A DNA stretch of 64,000 nt from Haloferax sp. Atlit-12N (GCF_003383095.1 NZ_PSYW01000002.1:744001-808000); one strand, 5' to 3'; numbered from the stretch's first letter, positions 8,228 to 16,911 are shown. Made by a program: numbers and translations. The notes: generated by a model not told the origin, from the sequence alone.

Positions 8228-10033
8228 GTGGAACGAACACACCAGACGAGCGAAATCGGGCGTCGAGCTGTGCTCGGACTCACCGGCGGAACCGTTCTTG
8301 GACTCCTCGCAGGGACGGCTGTCGCGGGTAACGACACGGCGGCGGCTGGCTCCGAGGCTGCGGGTGGGTTTTCGGGCGTCGAGAACGTCGCGTTAGAACA
8401 GATCGGCCGGTACGAGTCGGGGCTGTTCGACGAGGGTGGGGCCGAAATCATCGCCTACCACGCCCCCACCCAGCGGCTGTTCGTGATCAACGCCGAGCTT
8501 GGCGGCGTCGACGTGCTGGACGTGTCGGACCCGACCGCGCCCGAGAAAGTCGGTGCGATCGACGCCGCGAGCGAGCTCGACGACGTGAGCTCCGCGAACA
8601 GCGTCGCGACGTCCGCCGACGTCGTCGCCGTCGCGCTCGAAGCCGAGGTCGCACAGGACCCCGGGCAGGTCGGCTTCTACGACCCCGAGACGCTCGACCG
8701 CCTGGGGACGGCTCCGGTCGGTCCGCTGCCGGACAAAGTCACCTTCACCCCCGACGGAACGCGGGTGCTCGTCGCGAACGAGGGCGAGCCGACGGACAAC
8801 TACGCGTACGACCCCCGTGGCTCGGTCAGCATCGTCGACGTGTCCGACGGCGCGGCTGCGCCGACGGTCAGCACTGCCGACTTCACCGCCTTCGACGGCA
8901 AGGAAGACCAGCTCCGAAAGCGAGGCATCCGCATCTTCGGGCCGCACGCGAGCGCGTCGCAGGACTTCGAGCCGGAGTACGTGGCCGTGAGCGACGACTC
9001 GAAGACGGCGTGGGTCTCGCTGCAGGAGAACAACGCGATCGCGGAGGTCGACATCGACACGGCGACCATCACGGACCTCATGCCGCTGGGCTTCAAAGAC
9101 TACAGTCTAGCGGGGAACGAACTCGACGCGAGCAACGAGGACGGCGGGGTCAACATCCGGAACTGGCCGATCAACGGCATCCTCCAGCCCGACGCGATCG
9201 GCGCGTACAGCCCCGATGGCCAGACCTATCTCGTGACGGCCAACGAGGGCGATAGCCGGGATTACGGCTCGTTCAGCGAGGAAGCGGAAGTCGCGGACCT
9301 TCGACTCGACCCCGAGGCGTTCGACTTCGACCAGATCGAGGGGATCGACAGCGTCGAGGAACTCCAGCGGCCCGAGAACCTCGGCGCAAAAGGCGTGACG
9401 ACGACGCTCGGTGACGTCGACGGCGACGGGCGCTACGAAGAACTCTACGTCTTCGGCGGGCGGTCGTTCAGCATCTTCACGACGAACGGCACGCGAGTGT
9501 TCGACAGCGGGAGCGACTTCGAAGACATCACCGCCGAGCGATTCGGCGACCAGTTCAACAACGACAACAACGAACACGACCCTGACGGCCGCAGCGACAA
9601 CAAAGGTCCCGAGCCCGAGGGGCTGACAATCGGGCAGGTCGGCGACCGGTACTACGCGTTCATCGGCCTCGAACGCATCGGCGGCGTCATGGTGTACGAC
9701 ATCACCGACCCCGAGTGTGCCACGTTCGTCGAGTACGTCAACAACCGGGACTTCTCGGTCGACATCGAGGCGGCCATCGAAGACGGTGACGCGCCCGCCG
9801 GCGCTGCTGGCGACCTCGGTCCGGAGGGACTGGACTTCGCGACCGCCGAAGAGAGCCCGGTTGACGACCCGCTCGTCTTCGTCGGCCACGAAATCAGCGG
9901 GACGACGGCGATATTTCGCGTGACGAGCGACACGAGCGCGGACGCCGCGGTCGGGTCGTGCAGCGCCGACTCACCGGGGAACGGGCGTAAGAACGGACAT
10001 GGAAAGGGCCGTGGCAACGGCCGCGGCTCGTGA
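8228..10033 (+). CDS. Tat-exported choice-of-anchor-I beta-propeller protein
   Basis: 601 residues from a GTG start with a Tat signal (RRAVLGLTGG, about residues 12-35). The mature part contains LVIVD/YncE-like propeller repeats (VDVLDVSDPTAPEKVG; GSVSIVDVSDG; VTFTPDGTRVLVANEGEP) and motifs such as YLVTANEGDSRDYG and PEGLTIG. These are typical of choice-of-anchor-I proteins, related to mesenchyme-specific cell-surface glycoprotein and some alkaline-phosphatase-associated propellers. The C-terminus is a Gly/Lys/Arg-rich tail (NGRKNGHGKGRGNGRG). It is probably secreted or cell-surface; a ligand or enzyme activity is not evident. It appears monocistronic. Confidence 0.85.
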   Translation: MERTHQTSEIGRRAVLGLTGGTVLGLLAGTAVAGNDTAAAGSEAAGGFSGVENVALEQIGRYESGLFDEGGAEIIAYHAPTQRLFVINAELGGVDVLDVSDPTAPEKVGAIDAASELDDVSSANSVATSADVVAVALEAEVAQDPGQVGFYDPETLDRLGTAPVGPLPDKVTFTPDGTRVLVANEGEPTDNYAYDPRGSVSIVDVSDGAAAPTVSTADFTAFDGKEDQLRKRGIRIFGPHASASQDFEPEYVAVSDDSKTAWVSLQENNAIAEVDIDTATITDLMPLGFKDYSLAGNELDASNEDGGVNIRNWPINGILQPDAIGAYSPDGQTYLVTANEGDSRDYGSFSEEAEVADLRLDPEAFDFDQIEGIDSVEELQRPENLGAKGVTTTLGDVDGDGRYEELYVFGGRSFSIFTTNGTRVFDSGSDFEDITAERFGDQFNNDNNEHDPDGRSDNKGPEPEGLTIGQVGDRYYAFIGLERIGGVMVYDITDPECATFVEYVNNRDFSVDIEAAIEDGDAPAGAAGDLGPEGLDFATAEESPVDDPLVFVGHEISGTTAIFRVTSDTSADAAVGSCSADSPGNGRKNGHGKGRGNGRGS

Positions 10034-10227
10034 GCTAACGGTGTCAACTGCGGGTCCGTAGCGGGCGACGGCAGATACACACGGCGAGCACCTCGGGGGT
10101 GGACGGCACTCGACGCTGTCCGTGGTGACGAGCGACTCCGCGTCGCGAATCATGTGACCCCGAGGTGGCCCACTCGGGCGGTGCTCCTCTCCGTGAGCCC
10201 ACGGTGGTTAGCTTGCAGGCTTTCGGA

Positions 10228-11613
10228 CTACACGTTGTTTGTTATGTCAGTTAACCCAAACAGCCGCACGTCATCTCGCTTTGCAACCGCTTTTCGGACA
10301 GTTTGGGTCGCCCCGCTCCGAGTAAACAGTGCATACTCTTTGTCGACTTCTCCGCCACTGTCAGGGGTCCATCTGATTTCTTCTGTGTGTTCTTCGAGTG
10401 ACGCAAGCGCACTGTAGTCGAGCGGGGCATTCGTGAATTTACACTCGCCGACGACCATCGTACCCTCCGTAGTGAAACCGACGATGTCGACTTCGTGTTC
10501 TTTGTACCACCACCGGCCGATATCTAAGAACGTTTTATCCGGATACAGTCCAGGAAGCGCATCCTGGCAGAGGACTTCAAACTGTGAACTCACGAAGTCA
10601 GGGAGTTCGGGCTCGATGACTGCCTCATACGCTTCGTCGCCCAATCGCTCGTATCGGTCTTCGTTCCCGTAGACAAATCGGAACCAGAACCGAAACAGTG
10701 GGTCGAGAATCCGGTAGCGGCCACGGCGGGAGCGAGCTTTCTCTTCTGTGAGTGGAACTTCGCGTTCGATGAGCCGAAGGCGTTCTAGTTTCTGGGTGTA
10801 GGTCGAAATCTGCTTTCCGTCGATTCCAACCATCTGTGCAATCTCATTTGACGTGGTATTCCCTGCAGCGATGGCCTTGAGAATCGCAAAGTATCGATTC
10901 GGCTCAGTTAACTCAGTTCGGAGGACGTACTCCGGTTCGTTGTGGAGATATCCCTGCTGTGAGAGGAGGGAGTCAGAAATCACAGTTCCAAGGTCGTGCT
11001 CAAGGTCGATGCCATCGAGATAGTATGGAACACCACCGAAGACACCCCATGCAAAAATCCGGTCTTCAGGCGTGTAGCTTTCTGGGAAGAACTCCTGGGC
11101 AGCAGCAAATCCGAGTTGTCGGAGATCGATTTTCTCGGTGAATCGCCCGTAAAGCGGGCTGTTTCCTAACAGGGTTGCTTCCTCCATCATGCTAATCGAT
11201 GATCCAACGAGGATGAGTGTTCCACTCGTGTTCTGGAGGCGTTGGTCCCACAATCGCTGAATCACCGAAGGGATGCTCTTGTCGGCGTCGATGAGATATG
11301 GAAATTCGTCGAGTACGACAATTCCGCCTTGTTCGACAAGATATCCGAGTAGTGACTCCCAATTCTGTTTGATATGCTCAATGCCAGGGAAGGAATCTGA
11401 GGCGGCGTCAACGAATTCGTCAAGTTGCACCTGTGGTGTCGTCTGCGTCGCTTGGTATACGACGGCATCATCTCGCTGCGTGAGTGAGTGTTGAACGAGC
11501 TGCGTCTTTCCGAGCCGACGCCGTCCAAAGATGACAATCATCTCTGGGCTGTCGGACGCGTAGCACGCTCGCAGCCGAGATAGTTCGCTTTCCCGATCCA
11601 CAAACCGTTCCAT
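10228..11613 (-). CDS. Archaeal AAA ATPase with DUF234 nuclease-like C-terminus
   Basis: 461 residues from ATG 11613. The P-loop is GRRRLGKT (30-37) and Walker B is GIVVLDEF (97-104). A winged helix follows (EIAQMVGIDGKQISTYTQKLERL, about 265-290). The C-terminal DUF234 domain has a PD-(D/E)xK-like core: the Asp of HEVDIVG, then MVVGECKF. This family (archaeal ATPase of the SWIM/MNS lineage) is common in mobile archaeal regions; its role is unproven, with DNA maintenance or defence suggested. Tandem repeats sit upstream and an IS remnant follows further upstream. The gene is isolated from others on the same strand. Confidence 0.85.
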   Translation of the reverse strand: MERFVDRESELSRLRACYASDSPEMIVIFGRRRLGKTQLVQHSLTQRDDAVVYQATQTTPQVQLDEFVDAASDSFPGIEHIKQNWESLLGYLVEQGGIVVLDEFPYLIDADKSIPSVIQRLWDQRLQNTSGTLILVGSSISMMEEATLLGNSPLYGRFTEKIDLRQLGFAAAQEFFPESYTPEDRIFAWGVFGGVPYYLDGIDLEHDLGTVISDSLLSQQGYLHNEPEYVLRTELTEPNRYFAILKAIAAGNTTSNEIAQMVGIDGKQISTYTQKLERLRLIEREVPLTEEKARSRRGRYRILDPLFRFWFRFVYGNEDRYERLGDEAYEAVIEPELPDFVSSQFEVLCQDALPGLYPDKTFLDIGRWWYKEHEVDIVGFTTEGTMVVGECKFTNAPLDYSALASLEEHTEEIRWTPDSGGEVDKEYALFTRSGATQTVRKAVAKRDDVRLFGLTDITNNV

Positions 11614-11664
11614 GATCCTCACCTCTCCTCGCACGCAGTTAACTATGCCGAATAACCAAATTCA

Positions 11665-11691
11665 AAATAGGCTATTCTGAAATAGGCTATT
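11665..11691. promoter_or_regulatory. Tandem 12-bp operator-like repeat before the DUF234 ATPase
   Basis: AAATAGGCTATT occurs at 11665-11676 and again at 11680-11691, a 15-base period. Each copy is close to a palindrome (AATAG-G-CTATT). The pair is about 50 bases upstream of the ATPase start, where regulators or the BRE/TATA would lie. The encoded winged helix of the ATPase itself is one possible binder (inference). Confidence 0.5.
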
Positions 11692-11873
11692 TTCGAGTAC
11701 GGAGACTCACATGATTACGAGGAGGAAGCCCACGGCTGAAGCCGTGGGAGGAATCCGACCCGCTGTATGCAGCACGCACATTCTGTCAGGCCCAGGGGAG
11801 TTCAACAGAGCCGTCCCTTCCTATCGAGACTGAAGCGTCGATTGCAGGCGTGTTAGCGCTTGAAGCGCGCTGA

Positions 11874-11997
11874 AACAGATGAAGTCGTGGGGTACGGTAC
11901 TGCTTCACATCGCCAGCACGAATTTCGTCGTGTCCCCGAATCCTCGGTGTGGACTGTTCAATACGGTCTGCTCGCTCCCCCCACGACTTCATCTGTT
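11874..11997. repeat. 19-bp perfect inverted repeat in the IS remnant
   Basis: AACAGATGAAGTCGTGGGG at 11874-11892 is exactly complementary to CCCCACGACTTCATCTGTT at 11979-11997, enclosing 86 bases. If transcribed it would form a long stem with a large loop. It is longer than the IS end hairpin and is not a known terminal repeat of IS1341-type elements. Confidence 0.7.
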
Positions 11998-12115
11998 CTT
12001 GCGGGACGTTCGCGTCTTCGGCAGTGACTGGGTCACGAACGAACCCTTCGCTTCCGATGGGCAGTGCGTATCGGAAATCGGAGGGAGAAGCCACGAGAAG
12101 CAGCTAAAGGCGTCC

Positions 12116-12184
12116 CCAGAACGCAGCGCGTTCTGGTGTGCGAACGAGACCGCTGGTCTCGTCAACGCTGGAACCCCGAGCGTT
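12116..12184. repeat. Three consecutive hairpins in the IS remnant
   Basis: Stem 1 is CCAGAACGC-AGC-GCGTTCTGG (12116-12136), stem 2 is ACGAGACC-GCT-GGTCTCGT (12144-12162), and stem 3 is AACGCT...AGCGTT (12164-12184). Perfect 9-, 8- and 6-base stems in a row suggest a structured RNA, perhaps a relic of an omega-RNA-like transcript (inference). Confidence 0.5.
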
Positions 12185-12215
12185 GAGGTATTAAACGCCC
12201 GAAGCGGACACCCGT

Positions 12216-12569
12216 TCAATTGAGTCCGAGGCTCAGTTTGAGTGCATCGTCAACTTGTTCCATCGTTCCAGTAGCCAGGTTCCCGACGACCGAGTGAATC
12301 CGCTTTTCGATAGAGACGACACGAATCTGGTCAAGCCGGACTGACGAATCCTTCTCGAATGGTGAGTTGTCCGCTTCGACCAGTACTTCGAACGGGTAGC
12401 CACGGTACGTGCCTGTCGCAGGTGCGACAATAGTCGTACTCGAATTTGCGTTCCCGACATCGTTCTGGATGACAACTGCCGGCCGGGTCTTCTTCATCTC
12501 GTGGCCTTCAGCAGGATCCAATCGGACGATGACGACGTCACCGCGTTGAACGTCCGTCTCCTCGCTCAT
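12216..12569 (-). CDS. MazF/PemK-family endoribonuclease toxin
   Basis: 117 residues with the MazF fold signature: RGDVVIVRLDPAEGHEMKKTRPAVVIQND at the N-terminus (first strand, basic loop and R-PAVVI strand), then STTIVAPAT and the late SSVRLDQIRVVS strand. MazF toxins cleave mRNA at short motifs. The start codon overlaps the antitoxin stop (ATGA), giving a coupled two-gene operon with antitoxin first. It ends at the edge of the IS remnant, but the C-terminus appears complete. Confidence 0.85.
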   Translation of the reverse strand: MSEETDVQRGDVVIVRLDPAEGHEMKKTRPAVVIQNDVGNANSSTTIVAPATGTYRGYPFEVLVEADNSPFEKDSSVRLDQIRVVSIEKRIHSVVGNLATGTMEQVDDALKLSLGLN

Positions 12570-12802
12570 TCATCCAGCCCCTGCCACGCTTCGTCCGACG
12601 TGTCGTCCCACGCTTCGGCCAACGATGCCGCACTCTCAGAGGCTTCTTGATAGGCAGCTGCGAGTTCGTCTTCGTCAGGGTGGTTGTTTTCGACTTCCAC
12701 TACAGCGATGGTCACGCGCTTGTTCGCGTACTCCGTCCCGAGATAAATTCGACCTCGGTCGTCGGTGTCGTTGGTTCGCAGGTCACGGGCGTCTATTTCC
12801 AT
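12566..12802 (-). CDS. Antitoxin of the MazF-type pair
   Basis: 78 residues from ATG 12802 (MEIDARDLRTNDTDDRGRIY). An upstream in-frame GTG at 12814 falls inside the operator repeats and is rejected. The N-terminal half, with GRIYLGTEYANKRVTIAVVE, looks like a swapped-hairpin or short beta DNA-binding region. The C-terminal half is a very acidic helix (DEDELAAAYQEASESAASLAEAWDD), typical of the flexible toxin-wrapping tail of antitoxins. It overlaps the toxin start by 4 bases. Confidence 0.75.
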   Translation of the reverse strand: MEIDARDLRTNDTDDRGRIYLGTEYANKRVTIAVVEVENNHPDEDELAAAYQEASESAASLAEAWDDTSDEAWQGLDE

Positions 12803-12808
12803 CGTGAT

Positions 12809-12847
12809 ACCCACTATAACCCACTACAACAAATGCTTTACCCACTA
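12809..12847. promoter_or_regulatory. TAGTGGGT triple repeat: toxin-antitoxin operator
   Basis: On the minus strand TAGTGGGT occurs three times (plus-strand ACCCACTA at 12809-12816, 12819-12826 and 12840-12847). Spacings are 10 and 21 bases, i.e. one and two helical turns, so all copies face the same side of the DNA. The array ends 6 bases before the antitoxin ATG. Autoregulation by the antitoxin is the likely role (family knowledge plus position). Confidence 0.65.
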
Positions 12848-13008
12848 TTGCCCACGGCGTAGATCTAGTCAGTACCGCCATGACGTCGGTCGTGGGTGAT
12901 GTAAATTGCCTGCGTCAGCACGTGTTTGTTCTCTGTGCCAGCGCTGTTGGAACGTCTCGTCGAGAACTCGTGGGGCGTATTTACACTCGCGGGTGCTGAA
13001 TAACGACT

Positions 13009-13197
13009 ATGACCGGTGATCGACTCCTGAGTACCGAGACGAAGACGACGCTCGTGTTCATGGTTCTCGGGCTTACCGCCTGGTACCTAGCACAAGAGTA
13101 TCTGGGGAACGGGCTTGTCGAACTCGTCGCGCTGTTCGGTGTGGGTATCGTCGTCCCGACGTTGATCAACGAGGCCCGTCGGCAGTCCGGAGAGTAG
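13009..13197 (+). CDS. Small two-helix membrane protein
   Basis: 62 residues from ATG 13009, with hydrophobic segments at about 14-32 and 36-54 (ETKTTLVFMVLGLTAWYLAQ; LVELVALFGVGIVVPTLI) and a charged C-terminus. Good codon use and an acidic N-terminus support a real gene. Function unknown. It converges with the DUF7344 gene. Confidence 0.6.
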   Translation: MTGDRLLSTETKTTLVFMVLGLTAWYLAQEYLGNGLVELVALFGVGIVVPTLINEARRQSGE

Positions 13198-13238
13198 GGT
13201 AGGGACGTTCTCGGATGGGCTGTTGGGTTGGAGTGCGA

Positions 13239-13577
13239 CTAGTCCCGCTCTTCGAGTGCCGACACCTGTTCGAGCAGTTGTTCGAGCAGACGAGTTGGAC
13301 GGTACCGGACACACCCACTCCGGCGGTCGTGTTCGATGACGCCCGCGGCGACGAGTTTCGGCAGCGAGACGTGGTGCAGCCGCTGTTCGACTCGTGCTGT
13401 CTCGTCACCCGTCCGCTCGACGAGAGACTGGACGAGCCGCTCGACAGCCACAGTCGCTTCGTCCGCGTCACGGAGAGAGTACAGGACGTGGCGACGACGC
13501 TGTTTTGCGATGACGTCGCAAAGCTCTCCGATTCGATCAGGTTCCTGCTGCGACGACGGCACGTCGAAAGTGGACAT
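13239..13577 (-). CDS. DUF7344-type winged-helix protein
   Basis: 112 residues. The pattern QRRRHVLYSLRDADEATVAVERLVQSLV, then RVEQRLHHVSLPKLVAAGVIEHD, then RSGCVRYRP is the haloarchaeal DUF7344 winged helix: recognition region followed by a beta-wing. These proteins are presumed transcriptional regulators. It lies divergent to the HTH_10 regulator gene, with a 100-base shared promoter region. Confidence 0.8.
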   Translation of the reverse strand: MSTFDVPSSQQEPDRIGELCDVIAKQRRRHVLYSLRDADEATVAVERLVQSLVERTGDETARVEQRLHHVSLPKLVAAGVIEHDRRSGCVRYRPTRLLEQLLEQVSALEERD

Positions 13578-13679
13578 CTACAGGTTGTTCTATCGAGGAT
13601 GGAATGAGTCCCCTGCCTGACCCTCCCGGGTGTTTATCTATGACCCCCACATTTTATTATCTGGTGAGGGGTGCTACCA

Positions 13680-14339
13680 ATGCTCATAGCAGAATTCACG
13701 ATCGACCATCCGATCTTGCTCACGGCGTTACGGGAGATACCCGACATTGAGGTCGAATGGGAAGAGACGTATCAGGGGCCAGACGACCGGACGCAGATGC
13801 TCTTTTCCGTGCGGAGCGACGACTTCGCGGCGGTCGGGCGGGCGCTGGCTGACGACCGCTCAGTCACGAACCCAACCGTCTTGGACGATACGGGTGACCG
13901 CCGATTCTACCGGGTGGACTTCACTCCGGTCGGAGACGAGACGAATCTCATGCCCGAGTTCATCTCGGTCGGGGGCGTCCTTCAGCGTGCGGTCGGGACC
14001 AACAGCGGCTGGCGGTGTCACGCCCAGTTCCCGAGTCGAGACGCGTTCAGACACATCATGCAGTTCTGTCGTGACCACGAGATCGACATCTCCGTCAAGC
14101 GACTCTACGAGGAGACGTACCAAGACGGACCCAGTGTGTCGCTGACGGACGCCCAACGGGAGATGTTGGTTGTTGCATCTGAGTGTGGGTATCTGGAAAT
14201 TCCGCGGACGTGTTCGCTGGCCGACCTGGGAGAGCAGCTTGACATCTCGGATAGCTCTGCGTCCGAACGGTTTCGCAGAGGCGTGAAGCAACTCGTGCAA
14301 CAGACAGTCGTGAACGAGTCGGCGTCTGCCCACGGGTAG
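13680..14339 (+). CDS. Bacterio-opsin-activator-type HTH regulator
   Basis: 219 residues from ATG 13680, which has a purine-rich GGTGAGGGG just upstream; the GTG at 13671 is an alternative. Residues 1-150 form a haloarchaeal sensory domain of the Bat/DmsR class. Residues 155-215 hold an HTH_10 domain (LTDAQREMLVVASECGYLEIPR then LADLGEQLDISDSSASERFRR). These act as transcription activators. The target is unknown; the divergent DUF7344 gene is a candidate. Confidence 0.85.
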   Translation: MLIAEFTIDHPILLTALREIPDIEVEWEETYQGPDDRTQMLFSVRSDDFAAVGRALADDRSVTNPTVLDDTGDRRFYRVDFTPVGDETNLMPEFISVGGVLQRAVGTNSGWRCHAQFPSRDAFRHIMQFCRDHEIDISVKRLYEETYQDGPSVSLTDAQREMLVVASECGYLEIPRTCSLADLGEQLDISDSSASERFRRGVKQLVQQTVVNESASAHG

Positions 14340-14442
14340 GTCGTTGGCTCCCGCTGTGATTCACGTGTCTCGCCGTGTGCTCTCGTTCTGTACGCCGTTT
14401 CTGTGGCGTCTCACATCTACGAGACGGACCGTGTGCTCCGGA

Positions 14443-14619
14443 TCAGCTATCGACGACGTTCTCGATGAGAACTGCCCCAACGAGGTACACCGGGCCCAGA
14501 TACAGAATCGCCATCACGGGGAACACGATGAATATCGGTGTGTGACCATCACCGGTCTCGTATACCTGTGCAGCCAACAGCACGACGATCAAGCCGAGGA
14601 AGAAGTCCGTCCGGTCCAT
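14443..14619 (-). CDS. Small two-helix membrane protein
   Basis: 58 residues from ATG 14619 (MDRTDFFLGLIVVLLAAQVY...). Two transmembrane helices, about 7-21 and 30-52. The frame extends upstream but the added sequence is Arg-rich and not protein-like, so the short start is preferred. Function unknown. Confidence 0.55.
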   Translation of the reverse strand: MDRTDFFLGLIVVLLAAQVYETGDGHTPIFIVFPVMAILYLGPVYLVGAVLIENVVDS

Positions 14620-14753
14620 GGGCTGGCTTGGAGCGGGCCTTCTGTTAGTGTGGTGTGTTCGAGTCGTCAGCGAAACGGCAACGAAGGACTGTGACCAGAT
14701 CGGCGTCGAGTCGGTGGTTCGCCTCTCGGCGTGCTCGGCGACGAGTAGTAGTG

Positions 14754-15194
14754 CTATTCTCTCGGACGCGTGAGCAGCACCTCGACGACGCGACGCCACT
14801 CGACTTCGAACGCGACGGCGTACGCGATGCAGAACGCGCCCAGCCAAGAGAGCCCGGTCTGCAGCGTCGGATACAGCGCACCGACGTGTCCGTCTCCACC
14901 ACCGACGAGCGTGGTGACAGCGGTCCCGATCACCAACGCAACCACGGTAAAGCCCGTCAGCTGTCGGTAGCTGGGTTGGTGGGCGCTATTGACGAGAACT
15001 GCAACGACGAGCGCCACGACGACGGTCGAGACGATGCTGGGCCGCACAATCGGGGTCGGCCCGAACGCGTGCTGGACCGTCGCACGCACACCGACGCCGA
15101 GTGAGTACTGGAGGATGAGAAGCGAGACGACCCCACGCCCCACTTGTTGAGCGTACGTCGACATTGCTTCGGTGGGCGACTCGGAGTCGCTCAC
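14754..15194 (-). CDS. Four-helix membrane protein coupled to a PQQ-like propeller gene
   Basis: 146 residues with hydrophobic segments at about 20-40, 53-72, 79-97 and 108-132, and a C-terminal charged tail (EVEWRRVVEVLLTRPRE). The start overlaps the stop of the upstream propeller gene by 4 bases, so the two are translationally coupled. A start at the internal ATG 10 codons later is possible. No motif identifies the function. Confidence 0.65.
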   Translation of the reverse strand: MSDSESPTEAMSTYAQQVGRGVVSLLILQYSLGVGVRATVQHAFGPTPIVRPSIVSTVVVALVVAVLVNSAHQPSYRQLTGFTVVALVIGTAVTTLVGGGDGHVGALYPTLQTGLSWLGAFCIAYAVAFEVEWRRVVEVLLTRPRE

Positions 15195-16441
15195 GAGTCA
15201 GCCTCCCCGGACGCGACGTACCCGCGGACCGACTCGTGCGTTCTCACGTAGAGATTGCCGTCGGCGCTCGCCATACCGTCGGGCGTCGACTCCGGGAGTG
15301 CGTGCCGAAACCGCGTCGAGCCGTCGGTCGTGTCGAGCGCGATGACGGCGTCGTCGCCGGGGATGTACAGTGTCTCACCAGCGATGACGGGCGGGACGAA
15401 CGGAGTGACTCCCCCGACCGATACCGACCACTGTCGAGTTCCGGTCGCCGCGTCAACCGCCATGGCGACGCCGCCACCGACGCCGTACACACGCTCGCCG
15501 TCGGTGACTGGCGATATCGACTCGGCACGGTCGACAATCGGGGTCTGCCACTCGACGCTCCCATCGGTGGCCGCGAACGCAGTCAGCCGCGGTCCACCGG
15601 CGTAGATGCGCCCCTGGCTAATCGCGGGGAGCGCGAACGCCTCGAACGCCGGCGCGTCGGCGGTCGTTCGCCAGTAGACGGAGCCATCGACTGGGTCGCG
15701 GCCGACCAACTGCTGGCTGTTGCTCTGTGCTGTGGTTCCGGTGAGGAGGAGTGGGGCGTCCACGTGGCCCTCCGTGCCCGACGCGAACGCGAGTGGGACC
15801 TCGGCGGTCACCCGCGACCAGCGCTCGAAACTCGTCGCCTGGTCGAGTGCGACGAGGGAGTCCTCGGACCCACGCGAGACGCCGGCGACGACGAGGTTGC
15901 CGACCGGGAGGACGTGCTCGAAACTACTCGTCGTACGAAACGCCCACGTCGACTGCCCGCTTGTGGCGTCGAGGCCGTACAGCGTCACTCCACCGACGAC
16001 GTACAGGTGGTCGCCGCTGACGGTCGGGCCGGTCTGGAGGAACTCGAAGGGGGCGCGACTGGTGAGGACGCTCGGGGCGTTCTCACGCGGTCGCGTCCAG
16101 TCGGGCTGGCCGTCAGCACTCGCGAGCGCTCGCACCGTGTACCGACCGACGGTGTACACCCGGTCGTGCGTCGCCACCAGTCCCGGGGAGACGACAGTCG
16201 CGGATTCGACGGGCTGGTGCCACGCCTCGACGAGGCCGTCTTGGGGGCCGGGCTGTGGTTGAAAACTGGTTCGTCGCGGCGTCCGTTTCGCCATCGGCCA
16301 CTCGCCGGCGGGGACTCGGTGTTCGAGACTGAGCGGCGGGCGGACGGCGTCCGACCCAACCACCGCCCCGAGACTAATCGACGCGGCCCCACCCAGCGTG
16401 GCTAGCAGGCCGCGGCGTGAGACGAGCGATTCGGAGGGCAT
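15191..16441 (-). CDS. Tat-exported PQQ-like beta-propeller protein
   Basis: 416 residues with a Tat signal (SRRGLLATLGGAASISLGAV, residues 8-27). The body holds about seven PQQ-type blades, seen in repeats such as LYGLDATSGQSTWAFRT, VYWRTTADAP, LTAFAATDGSVEWQTP, AMAVDAATGTRQWSV and VIALDTTDGSTRFRH. Such proteins are BamB/quinoprotein-like; without the acidic calcium and PQQ ligands evident, it is more likely a scaffold or binding protein than a dehydrogenase. It is the first gene of a two-gene operon with the membrane protein. Confidence 0.85.
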   Translation of the reverse strand: MPSESLVSRRGLLATLGGAASISLGAVVGSDAVRPPLSLEHRVPAGEWPMAKRTPRRTSFQPQPGPQDGLVEAWHQPVESATVVSPGLVATHDRVYTVGRYTVRALASADGQPDWTRPRENAPSVLTSRAPFEFLQTGPTVSGDHLYVVGGVTLYGLDATSGQSTWAFRTTSSFEHVLPVGNLVVAGVSRGSEDSLVALDQATSFERWSRVTAEVPLAFASGTEGHVDAPLLLTGTTAQSNSQQLVGRDPVDGSVYWRTTADAPAFEAFALPAISQGRIYAGGPRLTAFAATDGSVEWQTPIVDRAESISPVTDGERVYGVGGGVAMAVDAATGTRQWSVSVGGVTPFVPPVIAGETLYIPGDDAVIALDTTDGSTRFRHALPESTPDGMASADGNLYVRTHESVRGYVASGEADS

Positions 16442-16704
16442 ACTCGTCGGTTTTGCGCTCGGGATATAGTGTCTGTCGCTGTTGTTGACATGAATACAGT
16501 CATCATGGTGTTCGCCCGGAGTCCGTGCGGTGCTGTTCAGACAGGTGTGGCAGTTGTATGACTGTGATACCGATTCGGTTCTCGTGGCGGTCGCTCAGCC
16601 ACCCCGGGACTGCGATACCGACCACCTGAGGGAGACCACACTCGTGCTGTCGGTCGTCGAACAAGAGTCAAATTTACAATAACTCCGCCGACGATAGTGG
16701 ATCC

Positions 16705-16878
16705 ATGGATTCGGCCCTCCGCAGACACCTGCTGTTGATCGAGTTCTACCTGCTCGTCCTGATCGTCATCGGCGTGTTCAGCTACGGGCAGTTGGTCCCG
16801 CAATCTGGATACCTTGGCCTTGGACTCATCGGCCTCGTTGGAATACTGTATCTGGCTGTCTACGACTCGACCGGCTGA
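16705..16878 (+). CDS. 57-residue membrane protein
   Basis: MDSALRRHLLLIEFYLLVLIV... from ATG 16705 to TGA 16876-16878. Two hydrophobic helices (about 8-25 and 34-52) are joined by a short polar loop. An A/T-rich stretch (AAATTTACAATAA) lies just upstream as a possible promoter. Very short, so support rests on the clean membrane pattern and codon use. Function unknown. Confidence 0.5.
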   Translation: MDSALRRHLLLIEFYLLVLIVIGVFSYGQLVPQSGYLGLGLIGLVGILYLAVYDSTG

Positions 16879-16911
16879 CCCATGCTGAATTTCACGCCCG
16901 TCGGGGCGTAG

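Larger units (their letters stand above)
11729..12214 (-). mobile_element. Degenerate IS1341/IS605-type remnant
   Basis: The perfect hairpin CCCACGGC-TGAA-GCCGTGGG at 11729-11748 is the typical end structure of haloarchaeal IS200/IS605/IS1341 elements and TnpB-associated RNAs. On the minus strand the sequence ahead of it contains a 102-residue frame (12094-11786, ending SVELPWA). It has no RuvC motifs or zinc finger and cannot be a working TnpB. The block ends next to the MazF-type toxin gene. Several inverted repeats inside it are listed separately. Called from end structure and context; element family name unknown. Confidence 0.5.

Noticed and set aside
15164-16405. Long plus-strand frame (413 codons) opposite the PQQ-like gene
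   Set aside because: Composition is Arg/Asp-rich and free of motifs; the minus-strand frame has a Tat signal and clear propeller repeats.
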